Made by a program: the position numbers and the translations under genes. Positions 30,836 to 40,108 of a stretch of DNA of 64,000 nucleotides are shown here, piece after piece (within the stretch, counting starts at the first letter, position 1; each line of letters starts with the position of its first letter). The stretch covers positions 124,001 to 188,000 of the forward strand of contig NZ_KB895455.1 in assembly GCF_000374865.1 (NCBI RefSeq). Direction: 5' to 3'. The notes under the pieces are model-generated. The model was not told where the DNA came from. It searched no databases and was given only the letters and a program-made list of their open reading frames with translations. Source of the stretch: Arthrobacter sp. 135MFCol5.1. Its GTDB lineage: Bacteria; Actinomycetota; Actinomycetes; Actinomycetales; Micrococcaceae.

Positions 30836-31855
30836 CTACCCCAGGAGCTTGCGCAGGTACTGCAGCTGCCGGATCCAGTGGTGTTCCTGGCCGCCTTCAT
30901 GGTTGTTGAACCGGTACACCTCGATCTCCTTGGCCGCCCCGGTGGAGGATGCCCCGGACGTCCCGGAGCCGTAGGCGTTGAAGCTGGCGAAGACCGTGGA
31001 CGGCGGGCAGATGTCGTCCATCTGGGCCACCGAGTACAGCGCCGGTGCCGTGGCGTACCGGGCCAGGTTGACGCCGTCGAAGTAGTTCAGGACCTCGAGT
31101 GCGTGCTGGTACCGGTCGCGGTGGCGCGCCAGGAACTGGGCGATCTCCGGGTAGGGCCCGCGCGGGGTGATGTCGATGGCGCGGGGGAAGTCCTGCAGGA
31201 AGGGGACGTCGGGAAGGGCGGCGATGACGCCGTCGAGCCGTCCCGCAGTGAGGCCCGCCGTGGCCACCACGATGCCGCCGCCTTGGCTGACTCCGGCGAG
31301 GACCACTTTGGCTGGATCGACGGCGGGGTGGGCCTGGGCTGCCTCCACGGCGCGGAAGGCGTCCACGTAGACGCGCCGGTAGTAGTAGTCCTCGCGCTTC
31401 GCCAGGCCCCGGGTCATCAGGCCCGCGTGCGCTACGTCCCCGGCGGAGGGGTGCGGGTCCGGAGTGTCCCCCAGGGTGCCGCCGTACCCCTGGCCGCGGG
31501 TGTCCATGATGAAATGCGCGTAGCCGGCCTGGGCCCAGCGGGTGTCCTGGTTGACCAGGCCCCGGCCGCCCGAATAGCCCACGTAGTGCACCACCACGGG
31601 CAGCCTGGTGCCGTCTTCCCGGGCGGCGGGCAGGTGCAGCCAGCCCTTGACCGGCGCCCCGCCGTAGCCGGAAAAGGTGACGTCGAAAGTGTCGATGACC
31701 GTCAGGTGGTTCTCCACCGGTTCGAACGCGGCGTTCAAGGGGAAGGCCCTGGCTTCTTCGAGGGTGGCGTCCCAAAACGCGCCCAGGTCCTCCGGCGGCG
31801 TGACGTCGGAAGTGTAGCTGCGCAGCTGGGCCAGGGGCAGGTCGAAGAGGGGCAT
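30836..31855 (-). CDS. Acetylxylan esterase / cephalosporin-C deacetylase family (CE7)
   Basis: A 339-residue alpha/beta-hydrolase without signal peptide. CE7 features: DTRGQGYG, the nucleophile serine in AGVSQGGGIVVA, an aspartate region MDDICPPSTVFASFNAYG, and the catalytic histidine in NNHEGG. Such enzymes remove acetyl groups from small imported oligosaccharides in the cytoplasm. It is the last gene of the rhamnose/lactate operon, about 55 nt after lutC. That suggests the incoming rhamnose-containing sugars are acetylated. Confidence 0.9.
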   Translation of the reverse strand: MPLFDLPLAQLRSYTSDVTPPEDLGAFWDATLEEARAFPLNAAFEPVENHLTVIDTFDVTFSGYGGAPVKGWLHLPAAREDGTRLPVVVHYVGYSGGRGLVNQDTRWAQAGYAHFIMDTRGQGYGGTLGDTPDPHPSAGDVAHAGLMTRGLAKREDYYYRRVYVDAFRAVEAAQAHPAVDPAKVVLAGVSQGGGIVVATAGLTAGRLDGVIAALPDVPFLQDFPRAIDITPRGPYPEIAQFLARHRDRYQHALEVLNYFDGVNLARYATAPALYSVAQMDDICPPSTVFASFNAYGSGTSGASSTGAAKEIEVYRFNNHEGGQEHHWIRQLQYLRKLLG

Positions 31856-31909
31856 CGTTGTCCGTTCTGTCAGGGGTGGTTGGCGGCCTGGTTGCAGCCT
31901 ACTTCAGCT

Positions 31910-32539
31910 TCACCGGATGATGACGACATCCAGCCGCCGGGGCCCGTGGACGCCTTCGACGCGTTCAAGCTCGATGTCCGAGGTTGCGCTCGGTCCGCTG
32001 ATCATGGTGAGGGGCTTTGTTCCGTCCAGGCGGCGGAGCGCTTCGGGCAGGATCGCGGTGACGTCCCGGCTGCGCACCACGCAGACGTGGTGGTCCGGGA
32101 TGAGCGAGATGGCGCGGCGGCCCTGGTCCGGGCTGCCGTCCAGGATGATGGTCCCGGATTCCGCCACGGTCACCGCACTGGCGGTCACCACGGCGTCTGT
32201 TGCGTCGAGCTCGGTGACGGACCTCGCTCCGTGCGCGCCGCCGTCGTACCTGATCCTGCTGGTGTCTGTCTCCCAGGCCAGCCAGGCCGGGTCCAGGCCG
32301 GCGGGAACCACGTAGGAGCCGGCCCCGGCGAGGAGGTCCCGGATGGTGGCGGGGACTGCGTCTTCGTCCACCACGGTGACTCCGGCCTTGTAGTCCTCCA
32401 ACCGGTCCACCAGGACGTCGATGCGCTGCTGCGCGTCGGCCTCCCCGTCCAGCCGGTACTTCCGGGGGATGTCCGGGACGGCGGGGGCGTCCTTGAGTGC
32501 GGTGCGGACGGCCGCAAGGATCTGTTCTCGGGTGCTCAT
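31910..32539 (-). CDS. lutC: Lactate utilisation protein C (LUD domain)
   Basis: A 209-residue LUD-domain protein. It shows TVAESGTIILDGSPDQGRRA and ISLIPDHHVCVVRSRDVTAI, typical of LutC/YkgG. It is a subunit of the LutABC L-lactate dehydrogenase complex, which oxidises L-lactate to pyruvate. The ATG overlaps the lutB stop by 3 nt, fixing the start. Confidence 0.92.
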   Translation of the reverse strand: MSTREQILAAVRTALKDAPAVPDIPRKYRLDGEADAQQRIDVLVDRLEDYKAGVTVVDEDAVPATIRDLLAGAGSYVVPAGLDPAWLAWETDTSRIRYDGGAHGARSVTELDATDAVVTASAVTVAESGTIILDGSPDQGRRAISLIPDHHVCVVRSRDVTAILPEALRRLDGTKPLTMISGPSATSDIELERVEGVHGPRRLDVVIIR

Positions 32540-34008
32540 GGTCTCTTGTGCTCCTTGGCCCACCAGTCACGGAAGGACTGCGCCGGGGGCGCCGGGATGT
32601 CCCGGCTTTGGGTCCAGCCGGCGGCGAGGCCGGGCAGCTTCTTGATCTTCTTGTCCCGTCCGGCGGCGGCCCGGCCCAGGGGCAGGAGCTTTTCGACGGC
32701 GGCCAGGCGGCGTCCGCCGGAGAGCGCCCAAGAGGCGGCCTTGAGTCCCACGTCCAGCTCGGACGGCAGGCCGCCGCGGTGGGCGTCCACGTCCTTGCCG
32801 CGCAGGTGGACCAGGATGTCCGGGATGTTGATCTTCACCGGACAGGCGTCGTAGCAGGCGCCGCACAGCGAGGACGCATACGGCAACGAGCCGTTCTCTT
32901 CCGCCTCGATGCCGGTCATCAGCGGCGACAGGATGGCGCCGATGGGGCCAGGGTACGTGGAGCCGTAGGCGTGGCCGCCGGCCCGCTCGTAGACCGGGCA
33001 GACGTTGATGCAGGCGCTGCAGCGGATGCAGTGGAGCGCGGAGCGTCCCATCTCGTCGGCCAGGGCATTGGTGCGGCCGTTGTCCAGCAGGATCACGTGG
33101 AAATTCGACGGACCATCACCCTCGGTCACGCCGGTCCACAGCGAGGTGTACGGGTTCATCCGCTCGCCGGTGGAGGAGCGCGGCAGCAGCTGGAGGAAGA
33201 CTTCCAGGTCGGAGAACGTGGGAAGCAGCTTCTCGATGCCCATGACCGTGATCAGGGTTTCGGGGAGGGTCAGGCACATCCGGCCGTTGCCCTCGGACTC
33301 CACCACACCCAGCGTGCCGGAGTCGGCGATGCCGAAGTTGGCGCCGGAGACTGCCACCTTCGCGGTGAGGAACTTGGCCCGCAGGTGGGCGCGGGCGGCC
33401 ATGGCCAGCCGGCGGGGTTCGTCCGTGAGGCCGGGATCGACGCCGGGCATTTCCTGGAGGAAGATGTCGCGGACCTCAGTGCGGTTCTTGTGGATCGCCG
33501 GGACCAGGATGTGGCTGGGCTTGTCGTGGCCCAGCTGGACGATGAGCTCGGCAAGGTCGGTCTCGAACGCCGAGATGCCGCGCTCTTCCAGGTACTCGTT
33601 CATGCCGATTTCCTGGGTGGCCATGGACTTGACCTTGACCACCTCATCCACGCCTTGGGCGGTGACCAGCCCGTGGATGATCGCGTTGGCCTCGTCGGCG
33701 TCGCGGGCCCAGTGGACCGTTCCGCCGCGGGCGGTGACGTTGGCTTCGAAAGCCTCCAGGAGTTCCGGCAGCCGGGCCATGACGGAGGTCTTCAAGGCAC
33801 TGCCCGCCTCCCGCAGTTCCTCCCAGTCCGGCAGCTCACCGGTCACGGCCAGGCGCTTGGCGCGGATGGTGGACGTGGCGTGCTTCAGGTTCTTCCGCAG
33901 CTGGCTGTTGCCGAGCTCGCGGCGGGCAGCGGACGGAAACTTCTCTTCGGCAAACAGGTTGCCGATGCCGGGGCGCAGGCCGGGCATCCCGATCGGGGTG
34001 CGGGACAT
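32536..34008 (-). CDS. lutB: Lactate utilisation iron-sulfur protein B
   Basis: A 490-residue protein with an N-terminal LUD-type domain (NFGIADSGTLGVVESEGNGR) and two 4Fe-4S clusters near the C-terminus: CIRCSACINVCPVY and CGACYDACPVKINIP. It passes electrons within the LutABC complex. The ATG at 34008 overlaps the lutA stop by 1 nt. The frame is open further upstream but the family begins here. Confidence 0.94.
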   Translation of the reverse strand: MSRTPIGMPGLRPGIGNLFAEEKFPSAARRELGNSQLRKNLKHATSTIRAKRLAVTGELPDWEELREAGSALKTSVMARLPELLEAFEANVTARGGTVHWARDADEANAIIHGLVTAQGVDEVVKVKSMATQEIGMNEYLEERGISAFETDLAELIVQLGHDKPSHILVPAIHKNRTEVRDIFLQEMPGVDPGLTDEPRRLAMAARAHLRAKFLTAKVAVSGANFGIADSGTLGVVESEGNGRMCLTLPETLITVMGIEKLLPTFSDLEVFLQLLPRSSTGERMNPYTSLWTGVTEGDGPSNFHVILLDNGRTNALADEMGRSALHCIRCSACINVCPVYERAGGHAYGSTYPGPIGAILSPLMTGIEAEENGSLPYASSLCGACYDACPVKINIPDILVHLRGKDVDAHRGGLPSELDVGLKAASWALSGGRRLAAVEKLLPLGRAAAGRDKKIKKLPGLAAGWTQSRDIPAPPAQSFRDWWAKEHKRP

Positions 34009-34811
34009 TATTTGGCCACCACCTTGACGGTTCGCCCGGCGGGCCCGGGGACCGCGACCGGTTCCGTTTCGGTGCTGGCAAGGATTTCCGCCAGGTGGAG
34101 GGTACCTATGGTGTCTGCCTGCCGCGACAGGCCACCGCCGATGTGCATCAGGCACGAGTAGTCGCCGCCGGCGCACACGGACGCACCGGTGCTGCGGATG
34201 TTCGCTGTTTTGTCCGCCAGCATCGCTGATGAGACGTCGGCATTCTTCACGGAGAACGTGCCGCCGAAGCCGCAGCACTGGTCCGCTTCCGGCAGGTCCA
34301 CCAGTTCCAGGCCCTTGACACCCCGCAGCAGCCCGGCCTGCCGGTCACCCAGCGTGAGCAGCCGCATGCCGTGGCAGGACGGGTGGTACGTCACGGTGTG
34401 CGGAAAGTAAGAGCCCAGCTGCGCCGCCGGGTTGGTGACGCCCAGGACGTCCACCAGGAGTTCCGAGAGTTCGTAGGTCTTCTTTCCGACGGCGTCAGCC
34501 CGCTCTTCCAGGGCGGCGTCCCCCGCGTGCCGGGCCACCATGGGGTGCTGGTGCTTCACCGAGGCGACGCAGGAACCGGACGGCGCCACGGCGACGTCGT
34601 AATCTTCGGATTCGAAGGCCCGCACGTGGTTGGCCACCACGGGAAGGGCTTCCTTGAGGTAGCCGCTGTTGACGTGCATCTGCCCGCAGCAGGCCTGCCC
34701 CTGGGGAAAGACCACTTCGTGGCCCAGGCGTTCAAGGACCGCCACCGTTGCTTGGGCGGCGCGTGGATACATGGCGTCCACGATGCAGGTGGCGAAAAGT
34801 GCGATCTTCAT
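34008..34811 (-). CDS. lutA: Lactate utilisation protein A (Fe-S oxidoreductase)
   Basis: A 267-residue protein with two CCG domains, QACCGQMHVNSG and DQCCGFGGTFSVKNADVS, which ligand an iron-sulfur or haterodisulfide-reductase-type centre. It begins ALFATCIVDAMYPRAAQATV as in LutA/YkgE. It follows rhaB by 4 nt, so lactate oxidation is in the same transcript as rhamnose breakdown. Confidence 0.93.
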   Translation of the reverse strand: MKIALFATCIVDAMYPRAAQATVAVLERLGHEVVFPQGQACCGQMHVNSGYLKEALPVVANHVRAFESEDYDVAVAPSGSCVASVKHQHPMVARHAGDAALEERADAVGKKTYELSELLVDVLGVTNPAAQLGSYFPHTVTYHPSCHGMRLLTLGDRQAGLLRGVKGLELVDLPEADQCCGFGGTFSVKNADVSSAMLADKTANIRSTGASVCAGGDYSCLMHIGGGLSRQADTIGTLHLAEILASTETEPVAVPGPAGRTVKVVAK

Positions 34812-34815
34812 GGGT

Positions 34816-36303
34816 TCAATTCCTGGCGGCGTTCACGGGCAGGGGCGCGGGTTCGTAGCGGCGAAGGCTCGTTCCCGTCGCGATGATTTCGCGCAGCTGC
34901 GGCAGCCCGCCCGCGGCTGCCCCGGCCGCGCGGGCCTGTACGAGCACGTTGCCCAGGGCAGTGGCTTCCACGGGTCCGGCGATGACGGGACGTCCGGTGG
35001 CGTTGGCGGTGAGCTGGCAGAGCAGGGTGTTCTGCGAACCGCCGCCCACCACATGGACCACTTCCACGGCACGGCCGGCAAGGCGTTCGGCAGCGGTGAT
35101 GGTCCGGGCGTAACCACTGGCGAGGCTGTCCATGATGCAGCGGGTGATCGCCGCAGGATCGTCGGGCAGGACCTCACCGGTGCGCCGGACCGCCGCCCGG
35201 ATGCGCTCGGGCATGTTGTCGGGAGCGATGAAGTAGGGATCATCGGCGTTCACTTCCGGACCACCGGCAGGAAGGGCCGCGGCCGCCGTGAGCAGGGCGG
35301 TCAGTTCCGGCCGGAAGCCCTCCAAGGCCCAGGTCCGCTGGCATTCGCTGAGCAGCCAGAGCCCGCCCATGTTGCGCAGGTACCGGATGGTGCCGTCCAC
35401 CCCGCGTTCATTGGTGAAGTTGGCTTCCCGGCCGGCCTCGGTCAGGACCGGATGCTTCAGTTCCAGTCCCACCAGCGACCACGTGCCGGAGGAAATGTAG
35501 GCGAAGGCATCCTTCTCCGCAGGGACCGCGGCGACGGCGGATGCGGTGTCATGCGAGCCGACGGCCACCACCTTCGTGTCCTGGGTAAGCCCCACCGCGG
35601 CGGCAATCTCCGGCAGCAGCGTGCCGACAGTTTCACCGGGCTGGATCAGCGGCGGGAACAGGTCCTTCCGTAAGCCCAGTGGAGCGAAGAACTCGGTGGC
35701 CCACTCCCCTGCCACGGCGTCGAACAGCCCGGTGGTGGAGGCATTCGTGGCTTCCGTCCGGCGGATGCCCGTGAGCAGGAAGGCGATCAGGTCCGGGATC
35801 AGCAGGGCCTGCAGCCCGTCGAGGTCCTGTTCCGCGGCCAACTGGTAGATGGTGTTGAACTGCAGGAACTGCAACCCCGTGGTGGCATAGAGGCGCGCGG
35901 GGTCCAGCTTGGCGTGGACCGGCGCCACTGCGGCCCGGCTGCGGTCGTCGCGGTAACTGAATGGCTGCGCCACCAGCCGGCCGGCCTTGGTCACCAGGCC
36001 GTAGTCCACGGCCCAGGTGTCAATACCGATGCTGGCAATGGTTTCCCCCTGTGCCGAGGCCACGGTGGCCGCAGCCCTAAGGCCGGCAAGGACTTCGGCG
36101 AACAACGCGTCGAAGTCCCAGCGGAGGCCGCCATCGATCTCCACCACTCCGTTGGGGAAGCGGAGGACGGTCTCCAGCGACACCCCGGCGCCGGGAGTCA
36201 CGCGACCCAGCATGACCCGGCCGGACGAGGCACCGATGTCCACGGCGGCGAAGACGCCGGCGCCGGAACCAGCACCGTCAACGCCTGGAACGTGCGTGCT
36301 CAT
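34816..36303 (-). CDS. rhaB: Rhamnulokinase
   Basis: A 495-residue FGGY-family kinase that phosphorylates L-rhamnulose to L-rhamnulose 1-phosphate. It has the N-terminal phosphate loop AAVDIGASSGRVMLGRV, the sugar-site WAVDYGLV, and the C-terminal VHVVGGGSQNTLLCQLTANA characteristic of RhaB. The ATG overlaps the preceding aldolase/dehydrogenase stop by 4 nt (ATGA). Confidence 0.94.
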   Translation of the reverse strand: MSTHVPGVDGAGSGAGVFAAVDIGASSGRVMLGRVTPGAGVSLETVLRFPNGVVEIDGGLRWDFDALFAEVLAGLRAAATVASAQGETIASIGIDTWAVDYGLVTKAGRLVAQPFSYRDDRSRAAVAPVHAKLDPARLYATTGLQFLQFNTIYQLAAEQDLDGLQALLIPDLIAFLLTGIRRTEATNASTTGLFDAVAGEWATEFFAPLGLRKDLFPPLIQPGETVGTLLPEIAAAVGLTQDTKVVAVGSHDTASAVAAVPAEKDAFAYISSGTWSLVGLELKHPVLTEAGREANFTNERGVDGTIRYLRNMGGLWLLSECQRTWALEGFRPELTALLTAAAALPAGGPEVNADDPYFIAPDNMPERIRAAVRRTGEVLPDDPAAITRCIMDSLASGYARTITAAERLAGRAVEVVHVVGGGSQNTLLCQLTANATGRPVIAGPVEATALGNVLVQARAAGAAAGGLPQLREIIATGTSLRRYEPAPLPVNAARN

Positions 36304-38348
36304 CGCAGGAAGGCTGCGGCCACTCCGGCGTCCACGGGGATGTGCAGGCCGGTGGTGTGGGACAGTTCGTTGCTGGTGAGGACGGCGGCCGCGTTGGCTA
36401 CGTGCTCGGGCAGGACTTCGCGCTTGAGCAGTGTGCGCTGGGCGTAGTATTCGCCCAGCTTCTCCTCGTCGACGCCGTAGACCGCCGCGCGTTTTGCGCC
36501 CCAGCCGCCGGCGAAGATGCCGGAGCCGCGGACCACGCCGTCGGGGTTGATGCCGTTGACGCGGATGCCGTGCTCACCCAGTTCGGCCGCGAGGAGCCGG
36601 ACCTGGTGGGCCTGGTCTGCCTTGGTGGCGGAGTAGGCGATGTTGTTGGGGCCGGCGAACACGGAGTTCTTGGAGGAGATGTAGATGATGTCCCCGCCCA
36701 AGCCCTGCGCGATCATGACCTTCGCGGCGGCCTTGGCCACCAGGAAGGAGCCCTTGGCCATGACGTTGTGCTGCAGGTCCCAGTCCTTTTCGGTGGTTTC
36801 CAGCAGCGGCTTGGAGATGGACAGTCCGGCGTTGTTGACCACCAGGTCCACGCCGCCGAAGGCCAGGACGGCGGCGTCGATCGCCGCGGCGACCTGGGCC
36901 TCATCCGTGACGTCCGCCTGGACGCCGATGGCAACGTCCGGGCCGCCGAGTTCTTCGGCCACATTCTGCGCATTCTCGAGGTTCAGGTCGGCGATGACCA
37001 CGCACGCGCCTTCCGCGGCGAGGCGGGTGGCGATGGCCTTGCCGATCCCGGATGCCGCGCCGGTCACCAGCGCAATGCGGGTGGCGTGCGACTTGGGCTT
37101 TGGCATCCGGGCCAGCTTGGCTTCCTCCAGCGCCCAGTATTCGATCCGGAATTTCTCGGATTCCTCGATGGGTGCGTAGGTGGAGATGGCCTCGGCGCCG
37201 CGCATGACGTTGATGGCATTGATGTAGAACTCGCCGGCAACCCGGGCGGTCTGCTTGTTGGCGCCGAAGGAGAACATCCCCACGCCGGGCACCAGCACGA
37301 TGGCCGGGTCGGCGCCGCGCAGCGCCGGCGAATCGGCATCGGCGTGGCGGTCGTAGTACGCCTGGTAGTCCTCGCGGTAGTCGGCGTGGAGCTCCTGCAG
37401 CCGGGCAATCGAATCCTCGATGGAGGCGTCGGCCGGAAGATCCAGGATCAGCGGCTTGACCTTGGTGCGGAGGAAGTGGTCCGGGCAGGAGGTACCCAGG
37501 GCGCCCAGGCGCGGGTGCTCGGCGGCTTCGAGGAAGTCCAGGACGACGGCGTCGTCGCTGAAGTGCCCCAGCTGCGGCTTGTCCGTGGAGGCCAGGCCGC
37601 GGATCACCGGTGCCAACGCTGCGGCTTTGGCACGGCGTTCGGTTTCCGGCAGAGCGCCGTAACCCGGGAGCTTGGCGCCGAAGGGCTCGGCCGTGCCGTT
37701 CTCTGCGATGTACTTTTCGGCCTGGTCGATGATCCACAGGGAATTGGCTTCCGCTTCTTCGCTGGTGGCGCCCCAGGCGGTGATGCCGTGGCCGCCCAGG
37801 ATGGTGCCGATGGCCTGCGGGTTGGCGTCCTTGATCGCTGCGATCTCCAGGCCCAGCTGGAAACCGGGGCGGCGCCAGGGAACCCAGACCACTTTGTTGC
37901 CGAAGATCTTGGTGGTCAGTGCTTCCCCGTCAACGGCGGTGGCAATGGCGATGCCGGAGTCCGGGTGCAGGTGGTCCACATGGGCGGCGTCCACCAAACC
38001 ATGCATCGCCGTGTCGATCGACGGTGCGGCCCCGCCCTTGCCGTGCAGGCAATAATCGAAAGCCGCCACCATCTCGTCTTCACGCTCAACGCCCGGGTAC
38101 ACGTTCTTCAGGGCGGTCAACCGGTCCAGCCGGAGCACGGCCAGGTTCTGTGGCTTCAGCGTGCCCAGGTCCCCACCGGACCCCTTCACCCACAACAGCT
38201 GGACGTCCTCGCCCGTGACCGGGTCCTTCTCGATGCCTTTGGCGGAGGTGTTCCCGCCGGCAAAGTTGGTGTTCCGCTTGTCCGCGCCGAGGCGGTTGGA
38301 ACGGGAAATCAGGTCTTCAACAGTCTTGGCTGCGTTCTGCATGTTCAT
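36300..38348 (-). CDS. Bifunctional rhamnulose-1-phosphate aldolase / lactaldehyde dehydrogenase
   Basis: A 682-residue fusion. The N-terminal ~420 residues are a class II aldolase: NFAGGNTSAKG, VDHLHPDSGIAIA with metal histidines, and GGHGITAWGA. The C-terminal ~260 residues are a short-chain dehydrogenase: ALVTGAASGIGKAIA for NAD and YSATKADQ for the catalytic Tyr-Lys pair. The aldolase splits rhamnulose 1-phosphate into dihydroxyacetone phosphate and L-lactaldehyde; the dehydrogenase oxidises the lactaldehyde to L-lactate. The first ATG is at 38348; a second at 38342 is better spaced from AAAGG. It lies 5 nt after rhaI. Confidence 0.94.
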   Translation of the reverse strand: MNMQNAAKTVEDLISRSNRLGADKRNTNFAGGNTSAKGIEKDPVTGEDVQLLWVKGSGGDLGTLKPQNLAVLRLDRLTALKNVYPGVEREDEMVAAFDYCLHGKGGAAPSIDTAMHGLVDAAHVDHLHPDSGIAIATAVDGEALTTKIFGNKVVWVPWRRPGFQLGLEIAAIKDANPQAIGTILGGHGITAWGATSEEAEANSLWIIDQAEKYIAENGTAEPFGAKLPGYGALPETERRAKAAALAPVIRGLASTDKPQLGHFSDDAVVLDFLEAAEHPRLGALGTSCPDHFLRTKVKPLILDLPADASIEDSIARLQELHADYREDYQAYYDRHADADSPALRGADPAIVLVPGVGMFSFGANKQTARVAGEFYINAINVMRGAEAISTYAPIEESEKFRIEYWALEEAKLARMPKPKSHATRIALVTGAASGIGKAIATRLAAEGACVVIADLNLENAQNVAEELGGPDVAIGVQADVTDEAQVAAAIDAAVLAFGGVDLVVNNAGLSISKPLLETTEKDWDLQHNVMAKGSFLVAKAAAKVMIAQGLGGDIIYISSKNSVFAGPNNIAYSATKADQAHQVRLLAAELGEHGIRVNGINPDGVVRGSGIFAGGWGAKRAAVYGVDEEKLGEYYAQRTLLKREVLPEHVANAAAVLTSNELSHTTGLHIPVDAGVAAAFLR

Positions 38349-38353
38349 GCCCT

Positions 38354-39520
38354 TTATGCGCCCCATCCGGCTTGCTGGCCGCCTGCGCGGTCCTCGTTGA
38401 TCTGTTTCTGGTAGCCGCTGGCCTTGTAGGCAGCGATCGGGTCCGCGGGCAGGCCGCGGGATTCACGCCATTCAGCCAGGATGGGCCGGACGTCGGTGTA
38501 GAACGCATCGTTGAAGATGCCGTTCGCGGCCAGCACGTCCCCGGCGCGCTGTGCCTCGCCCAGGGCGGTGGTGTCCACCAGCAGGGCGCGGGCCGTCATC
38601 TCCTGGACGTTCAGGACCGAGCGGATCTGTCCCGGGATCTTCTCCTCCAGGTTGTGGCACTGGTCCAGCATGAGGGCGACGCCGGCCTCTTTCCCGAAAC
38701 CGCCGCCACGGATCACCTCGTGCATGATGCGGAAGAGCTGGAACGGATCGGCGGCGCCCACGATCAGGTCGTCGTCGGCGTAGAAGCGCGAGTTGAAGTC
38801 GAAGGACCCCAGCTTGCCCAGGCGAAGCAGCTGCATCACGATGAACTCGATGTTGGTGCCGGGGGCATGGTGGCCGGTGTCCAGGCAGACGAACGCCTTC
38901 TCCCCAAGTGCCAGGGTCTGCGCGTAGGACGTGCCCCAGTCCGGGACATCGGTGTGGTAGAAAGCCGGTTCGAAGAACTTGTACTCCAGCACCAGCCGCT
39001 GCTCATCCCCCAGGGCCGCGTAGATTTCCTGCAGGGATTCGGCCAGCCGGTCCTGCCGGCCGCGGATATCGTCCTGGCCCGGGTAGTTGGTGCCGTCCGC
39101 CAACCAGATCTTCAGGTCGCGTGAGCCCGTAGCGTGCATGATCTGGATGCAGTCCAGGTGATGCTCGATGGCGCGGCGGCGCACCGACTCGTTGGAGGAG
39201 GTCAGGGAACCGAACTTGTACTCGTCATCCTGGAAGGTATTGGAGTTGATGGTGCCCAGCCCCACCCCCAGGCCGGCGGCGTAATCCTTCAGGGCTGCGT
39301 AATCGTCCACCTTGTCCCACGGGATATGCAGGGCCACGGTGGGGGCCAGCCCGGTCAGTTCGTGGACTTTGGCGGCATCGGCCAGCTTTTCCTGGACCGT
39401 GCGCGGCGTGCCGGGCGTACCGAACACCTTGAACCGCGTGCCTGAATTTCCATAGGCCCACGAGGGGACCTCGATGGCAAGCTCCTCGAGCCTGCCCAGC
39501 GCCGTTGCTACGTCGTTCAT
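38354..39520 (-). CDS. rhaI: L-rhamnose isomerase
   Basis: A 388-residue TIM-barrel isomerase converting L-rhamnose to L-rhamnulose. Features of the Pseudomonas stutzeri/Bacillus type: ALHIPWDKVDDY, LVLEYKFFEPAFYHTDVPDW with metal ligands, FVCLDTGHHAPGTNIEF and GSFDFNSRFYADDDLIVG. The ATG at 39520 is preceded by GGAAAG. It follows rhaM by 91 nt and precedes the aldolase/dehydrogenase by 5 nt. Confidence 0.95.
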   Translation of the reverse strand: MNDVATALGRLEELAIEVPSWAYGNSGTRFKVFGTPGTPRTVQEKLADAAKVHELTGLAPTVALHIPWDKVDDYAALKDYAAGLGVGLGTINSNTFQDDEYKFGSLTSSNESVRRRAIEHHLDCIQIMHATGSRDLKIWLADGTNYPGQDDIRGRQDRLAESLQEIYAALGDEQRLVLEYKFFEPAFYHTDVPDWGTSYAQTLALGEKAFVCLDTGHHAPGTNIEFIVMQLLRLGKLGSFDFNSRFYADDDLIVGAADPFQLFRIMHEVIRGGGFGKEAGVALMLDQCHNLEEKIPGQIRSVLNVQEMTARALLVDTTALGEAQRAGDVLAANGIFNDAFYTDVRPILAEWRESRGLPADPIAAYKASGYQKQINEDRAGGQQAGWGA

Positions 39521-39611
39521 GATGTTCTTTCCGGTGTGTGGTTCGTGTGGTTGTGGTGCCCCGCTGCTGGAGCCCTGTTGCTGTTGGTGCGAAAGTTGTG
39601 CGCGCAGGCGG

Positions 39612-39956
39612 TCAGCCTGCGGATGCGCTGGCCGCCAACTGGCTGTCAAGGTTGAAGACTTCCTCCAGCACGCGGAACCCCTCATCGGGCGCCTGGCCGG
39701 AGTCTTCAAAGAGTGTTGCCATTTCCGCCTGCCACCTGGCGTTGACATCCGTCAGGGCCATCCGGGCGCGGACGGCGTCGAAGTCGTCACATTCCACGTA
39801 CCCCACCAGGAGCCCGTCGTCTCCCAGGAACAGCGAATAGTTGTGCCAGCCGGCTTCTTTGAGGGCGATCAGCATCTCCGGCCATACCGCTGCGTGCCGG
39901 CGGCGGTACTCGTCGATGAGCGCCCGCTGGACCGAGGAACGGAAACAGACCCTCAT
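39612..39956 (-). CDS. rhaM: L-rhamnose mutarotase
   Basis: A 114-residue ferredoxin-like-fold protein that interconverts alpha and beta L-rhamnose. Motifs: EYRRRHAAVWPEMLIALKEAG with the catalytic histidine, NYSLFLGDDGLLVGYVE, and NARWQAEMATLFE. First gene of the operon, just downstream of the LacI operator region. Confidence 0.92.
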   Translation of the reverse strand: MRVCFRSSVQRALIDEYRRRHAAVWPEMLIALKEAGWHNYSLFLGDDGLLVGYVECDDFDAVRARMALTDVNARWQAEMATLFEDSGQAPDEGFRVLEEVFNLDSQLAASASAG

Positions 39957-39983
39957 TGGTTCTCCTGTTCAAACTCGCGTTTT

Positions 39984-40012
39984 TTTGAATCGTTTCATTG
40001 TTACGATTCAAA
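39984..40012. promoter_or_regulatory. LacI-type double operator between rhaM and lacI-family gene
   Basis: TTTGAATCGT (39984-39993) and ACGATTCAAA (40003-40012) are a perfect 10-bp inverted repeat with a 9-bp spacer. It can also be read as two LacI-like 12-mers, TGAATCGTTTCA (39986-39997) and, inverted, TGAATCGTAACA (39999-40010). It should control both the rhamnose operon and the regulator. A -10-like TACAGT (40014-40019) lies just to its right for the plus strand. Confidence 0.75.
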
Positions 40013-40108
40013 GTACAGTTGAACCTGAGCAGGTGTCAAGCAATGGCAGAGAACTTTTGATCGTCCGCGCGGGACACCCGGCCGCGGACAGACCAGCACG
40101 GAGATTCG

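Noticed and set aside
36342..38414. A 690-codon plus-strand frame opposite the aldolase/dehydrogenase
   Set aside because: Shadow frame; the minus-strand fusion protein has both catalytic motif sets.
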